DNA from: Sphacelaria rigidula
Taxonomy: Eukaryota; Phaeophyceae; Sphacelariales
Length of the DNA stretch: 32,974 nt
Direction: 5' to 3'
Assembly (NCBI GenBank): GCA_964200075.2
Contig: CAXNAA020000035.1
Coordinates: forward strand, 1-32,974
The notes under the pieces were generated by a model, which was given only the letters and a program-made list of their open reading frames with translations, did no database searches and was not told where the DNA came from. Below, piece after piece: positions 30,155 to 32,974 of the stretch. Made by a program: the position numbers and the translations under genes. Position 1 is the stretch's first letter; every line of letters starts with the position of its first letter.

Positions 30155-30230
30155 ATAACAACTACGCGGCTGTACAGCTTCCGGAGCTGTCTGGAACTTG
30201 ATGTCCCAAAACACCCCGACGTAGTTGTAG
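30155..30230 (+). repeat. About 75-bp direct repeat, copy 2
   Basis: Partner of 29046-29121; contains CAGCTTCCGGAGCTGTCTGG and the CCCCGACGTAGTTGTAG end. Confidence 0.8.
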
Positions 30231-30787
30231 GCCCTCTGGTTCGTTGACTCGTGCGATCTCATTCGACCTTTATGCCTTCGTCAATTGTTTTGTCTAGGTT
30301 ATTTCACTTTCGCTTTGAACGTCTGCCGTGGCGTGCTGATGAACCATCCTTGATGAGCTCGTGCATAAAGCCGTTGGTGGCGCTCTGCTTGGGTTGTATG
30401 TAACGCAGTGCAAATGCGGCGGGCAACAACGCAATACCACAAACAGACAGGACGACAAAGCCTACCTAGTCCATGCTTACTTTTTACTGTTCCGCGTAAT
30501 TGTAGTTCAAGCATATCCTGGTGCAGTTGTTTTTGCTATTGAAAACAATGAGTGCACGCAACTGTGAAGCAGCGCGGTTGTGTTGTTTCGTACTCGTGAA
30601 AAGAAGAGCGTCTGTAGCTATGTGGATTTTCTCCCATGTGTGCAACGCACACTATTTACCATATATAAGTCTAGTGACACGACAAGATGAAATCTCAAAC
30701 CTCCCCACAAAAACATTTTACGGACGCGCATGCTACGCCTTTGGGGGTCATGCCGGAGTTGACCTACACACGCACGGATGGACACCA

Positions 30788-31234
30788 TGTCATGGCTCGA
30801 TACTCTAGCTGGGAATGGTGCCAGATCAGTGGGCACCAGGCTAGCGGTTCAAGCACAATCATTAGTATCGAATCCATTGAGCTCGATGTGCTAGGTGGGG
30901 AGTCAACCCACACACCAATGACCAGGCGCTATGCCCATGGTTCGCCGGAGACAAGACCCATATAATGCGTGCGATGCGGGCTTACATTTGTGAAGACCAA
31001 AGACTCCTCTGAGATAGCAGTCCGTGATAGTGTCGATGCTTCTTGTATTATTGGCAACCGGCTGGTAGTTGCTATTCGCGCGTTGAGATAAGTTCCCAAA
31101 AGACTGTGCCCGAGTAGGGGGCACTGTCGAAATCAATCAGACTCAGAATGGCCCGTGACCTGTCGGGCTAGACAACGCAAGGGTATGACACATGGAATCT
31201 ACTCGACTGGACCATAACCGATGAATCCGGAACA
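30788..31234 (-). repeat. LTR (5' LTR in element orientation)
   Basis: 447 bp with intact TG...CA termini on both strands. It is preceded on the plus strand by GGATGGACACCA, the complement of the proposed primer-binding site, and followed by the GGTA duplication. Confidence 0.75.
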
Positions 31235-31238
31235 GGTA
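31235..31238. repeat. Target-site duplication GGTA (right)
   Basis: Partner of 23938-23941, directly following the CA end of the right LTR. Confidence 0.55.
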
Positions 31239-31934
31239 TACTGATGTGTAGGGAACAACGCTGGTCAAGCACCGAGCATCGTAACGGGAAAACGCCCTTG
31301 TTGGGTGCGGCGTGTACCGCATAAGCCGTGCAACGCCCTTTCACGTTATCCCCCTGTACATCGCGTAGGATAACGTCTCGTGAGGTCAGGTAGAGAAATC
31401 GTTCTCACTTTTGCATCCCCGCCCGCTACTCCCTCCCGCCATCACCAAGTGAATGGTCCAGGCCGCAGAGGGCGGGAAAAGCAACTGAGAGGTGGCTGCG
31501 TCGACCTCGCCACTTCGTAATGTATACATGTACAACCTGGTGTTATCGCCCCGAGGCTAGGGGGAGAACGTCCGATTCGTCTACCGGTCAGATCAGGGAT
31601 CCCAGTAATCGCAGATAGCTGTCATTATGCTGATCACACCGGAGATCAAAGATCTCAGACAACCACCAATCTACGACCCTCAGGAGAAGATGCGGTAAAA
31701 ACTTCTCAGCCTCATACCACGCTTTCACTGGATGGGCAAACGGTATACATCAACGGCAACCTCTTCCAGGGGGTGACGTGAACGGTATAAATCAGCGGTA
31801 CCGTTTTGCCACGGGATCACTTATACAGTATACCTCAGTGATTCTTCCTGCCCGCTGGATGGGTTATACGGTAAAACCCAGCGGTATCTATTCTTACTGG
31901 GTAAGTGATACCTCATTTACCTTAGTAGTTAAGC
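31239..31934. other. Unassigned region with degenerate tandem repeats
   Basis: No gene is recognised. From about 31733 to 31905 a loosely repeated unit of roughly 41-46 bp appears, with landmarks GGATGGG, ACGGTATA and CAGCGGTA seen three to four times. The left part has no repeat I can identify. Confidence 0.45.
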
Positions 31935-32482
31935 CACGAGTTTCCGAACGTGCTGGATCGTTTTGCGACTTCTCCGAAAGTATGTAGCCTTTCTCGTGTT
32001 CATCTATGGCCTAAAGGGATGATGAGGCTTGCTCTCACATGTTCCGGAGGACGTGGAACCCGTCCAAATATGTCGGAGATTTCCGGCAAAACACAGTAGA
32101 CTAGTTCATAATAACCCTAAGCTATGGAGGTCGCCGCGTGATCCCTGTCGCAGGCAATCGCGCTATTCGTTTCGGTCAATTTCAACGCATGTGCATCTGG
32201 TGTCGGAACATGCTTTTGTCATGTATGTGTATGTACACTTGTCAGTTGAGAAAAGGGGTAGGAATAGGTAAAATGGGGTCAAGATTTGTGAAAAAATGCT
32301 ACGATGCGCTAGGCCTCAATGACACTCGTGGTCAACTACAGCGAGGAATATCGCGCGCGGTTCGCCTCGCTGTGCAGTTGACAGCCCACTGCATAGCACT
32401 GCGGACATAGAGTAACGGGGAAAGTGAGCCAGCTACAGAGAAAAAGAGAGTCTGAAGTATTACGTTTTGACGCCGTGGTGAG
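31935..32482. repeat. About 550-bp dispersed repeat, copy 2
   Basis: Same orientation as 6370-6919. The left edge begins at CACGAGTTTCCGAACGTGCTG; the right edge falls just after GACGCCGTGGTGA. Flanking sequence differs completely between the two copies, so these edges approximate the element ends. Confidence 0.8.
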
Positions 32483-32828
32483 GTTTGTAGACCTAGCCAC
32501 CATTGTTACCTAAGGTCAGGGACATTGTAGGTGGAGTTGCGGGTCTGATTGCCGGACTCTGTGATGGTGACCTCCATGGCGAGCAGGCTTAGTTTTGTCT
32601 CTCTGGTGGAGAGAGGCTGTATGGCCCTATTCTCCTGTACTATGCTGAGGGTTGATACGTAAATAACTAAAGCTGCTGAAGTCCATGTGGCCGTGATGGG
32701 AGGAGTCCACATGACAATCTGATCTTGAGTGACAGAGGTCTATAATGAACGTTCATTAAGTCCGCTGAGGCGGTAGTTTCGCTGAAAAGCAGCTGACATT
32801 TCAAGATAGGGACGTCTGCAGGCCTGAG
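32483..32828. other. Unassigned sequence
   Basis: One short minus-strand ORF (32506-32712) shows no recognisable domain. I see nothing else. Confidence 0.5.
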
Positions 32829-32974
32829 AGTCATCCTACGATAGGGGGGGGGGGGTATTCTGGGCCATTTGTTGCTCGAAATTTCTAGTCAGATCGTCGT
32901 TGAAAGCAGCAACGGTTGTTCAAACAAGCTTGTTGTGGCTCAATTACGCTCATCCATACTGCCTGACACCGTTT
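32829..32974 (+). mobile_element. TIR-bearing dispersed element, copy 2, cut by window end
   Basis: It starts CATCCTACGATAGGGGGG and stays collinear with 3735-3880 to the last base of the window. The right terminus is outside. The preceding GAGT and the start match the complement of the right end of copy 1 (CCTATCGTAGGATGACTC), which confirms the inverted terminus. Confidence 0.75.

Larger units (their letters stand above)
23942..31234 (-). mobile_element. Ty3/gypsy-type LTR retrotransposon, decayed
   Basis: Two near-identical direct repeats (23942-24382 and 30788-31234) start TGTCATGG. The right one ends GGAACA and the left one GGAACG. GGTA flanks the pair on both outer sides. In minus orientation the 5' LTR is the right-hand repeat. 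The next bases read TGGTGTCC, a PBS-like sequence beginning with the complement of tRNA CCA. Just before the 3' LTR is the purine-rich AAAAGGCTGGGGGGA. RT and RNase H remnants lie on the minus strand in the correct order. Protease, integrase and gag could not be recognised. The 6.4-kb interior has taken on a plus-strand LINE fragment and many tandem repeats. The few LTR differences imply an insertion much younger than the state of its interior, or gene conversion between LTRs. Confidence 0.7.

Noticed and set aside
31235-31300. CTGATG and GGGAAAAC motifs suggesting a hammerhead ribozyme
   Set aside because: The CUGANGA core is not complete and the three stems cannot be drawn.

Overview
The window reads as intron-rich, repeat-laden nuclear DNA of a eukaryote. 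There is no operon structure, no ribosome-binding-site pattern and no long bacterial-type ORF. The one well-supported host gene is a secreted multi-WSC-domain protein with short exons and Pro/Thr linkers. That architecture, together with the LINE families seen here, suggests a brown alga or related stramenopile; this is inference from gene style, not from a database hit. A 10-base N gap at 4033-4042 shows this is a draft assembly.

Layout. Positions 1-74 hold the 3' end of a LINE. From 74 to about 3400, and again from about 5885 to 6290, lies a decayed paralogue of the WSC gene. About 2.5 kb of nested inverted-repeat elements split it: an IR at 3461-3659, a TIR element at 3735-4232, a fold-back at 4612-4984, an IR at 4985-5246 and a long hairpin at 5541-5654. 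A dispersed repeat (6370-6919) follows, then unassigned DNA, a LINE C-terminal coding relic (8020-8762) and more unassigned DNA. The intact WSC gene runs from 10648 to 15957 in nine exons with consistent splice sites and phases. Beyond it are a tetranucleotide microsatellite, three about 250-bp MITEs (one of them in a WSC intron), a fold-back element at about 21689-22085 and a second LINE relic (22091-about 22760).

Positions 23942-31234 are best explained as one minus-strand Ty3/gypsy-type LTR retrotransposon. Its two near-identical about 445-bp direct repeats are flanked by GGTA duplications. A PBS-like TGG and a purine tract sit in the expected places, and RT and RNase H remnants lie on the minus strand. 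It carries a nested plus-strand LINE fragment, several tandem repeats, a CAA microsatellite and a row of small hairpins beside the 3' LTR. The window closes with second copies of two repeats already seen at 6.4 kb and 3.7 kb.

How it fits together. The two WSC paralogues act as internal controls for each other. Insertions present in one intron and absent from the other give exact element ends, and in one case a 5-bp target duplication. The damaged copy has lost splice sites, gained stops and shifted frame, whereas the other keeps all eight cysteines in each of its three WSC domains.
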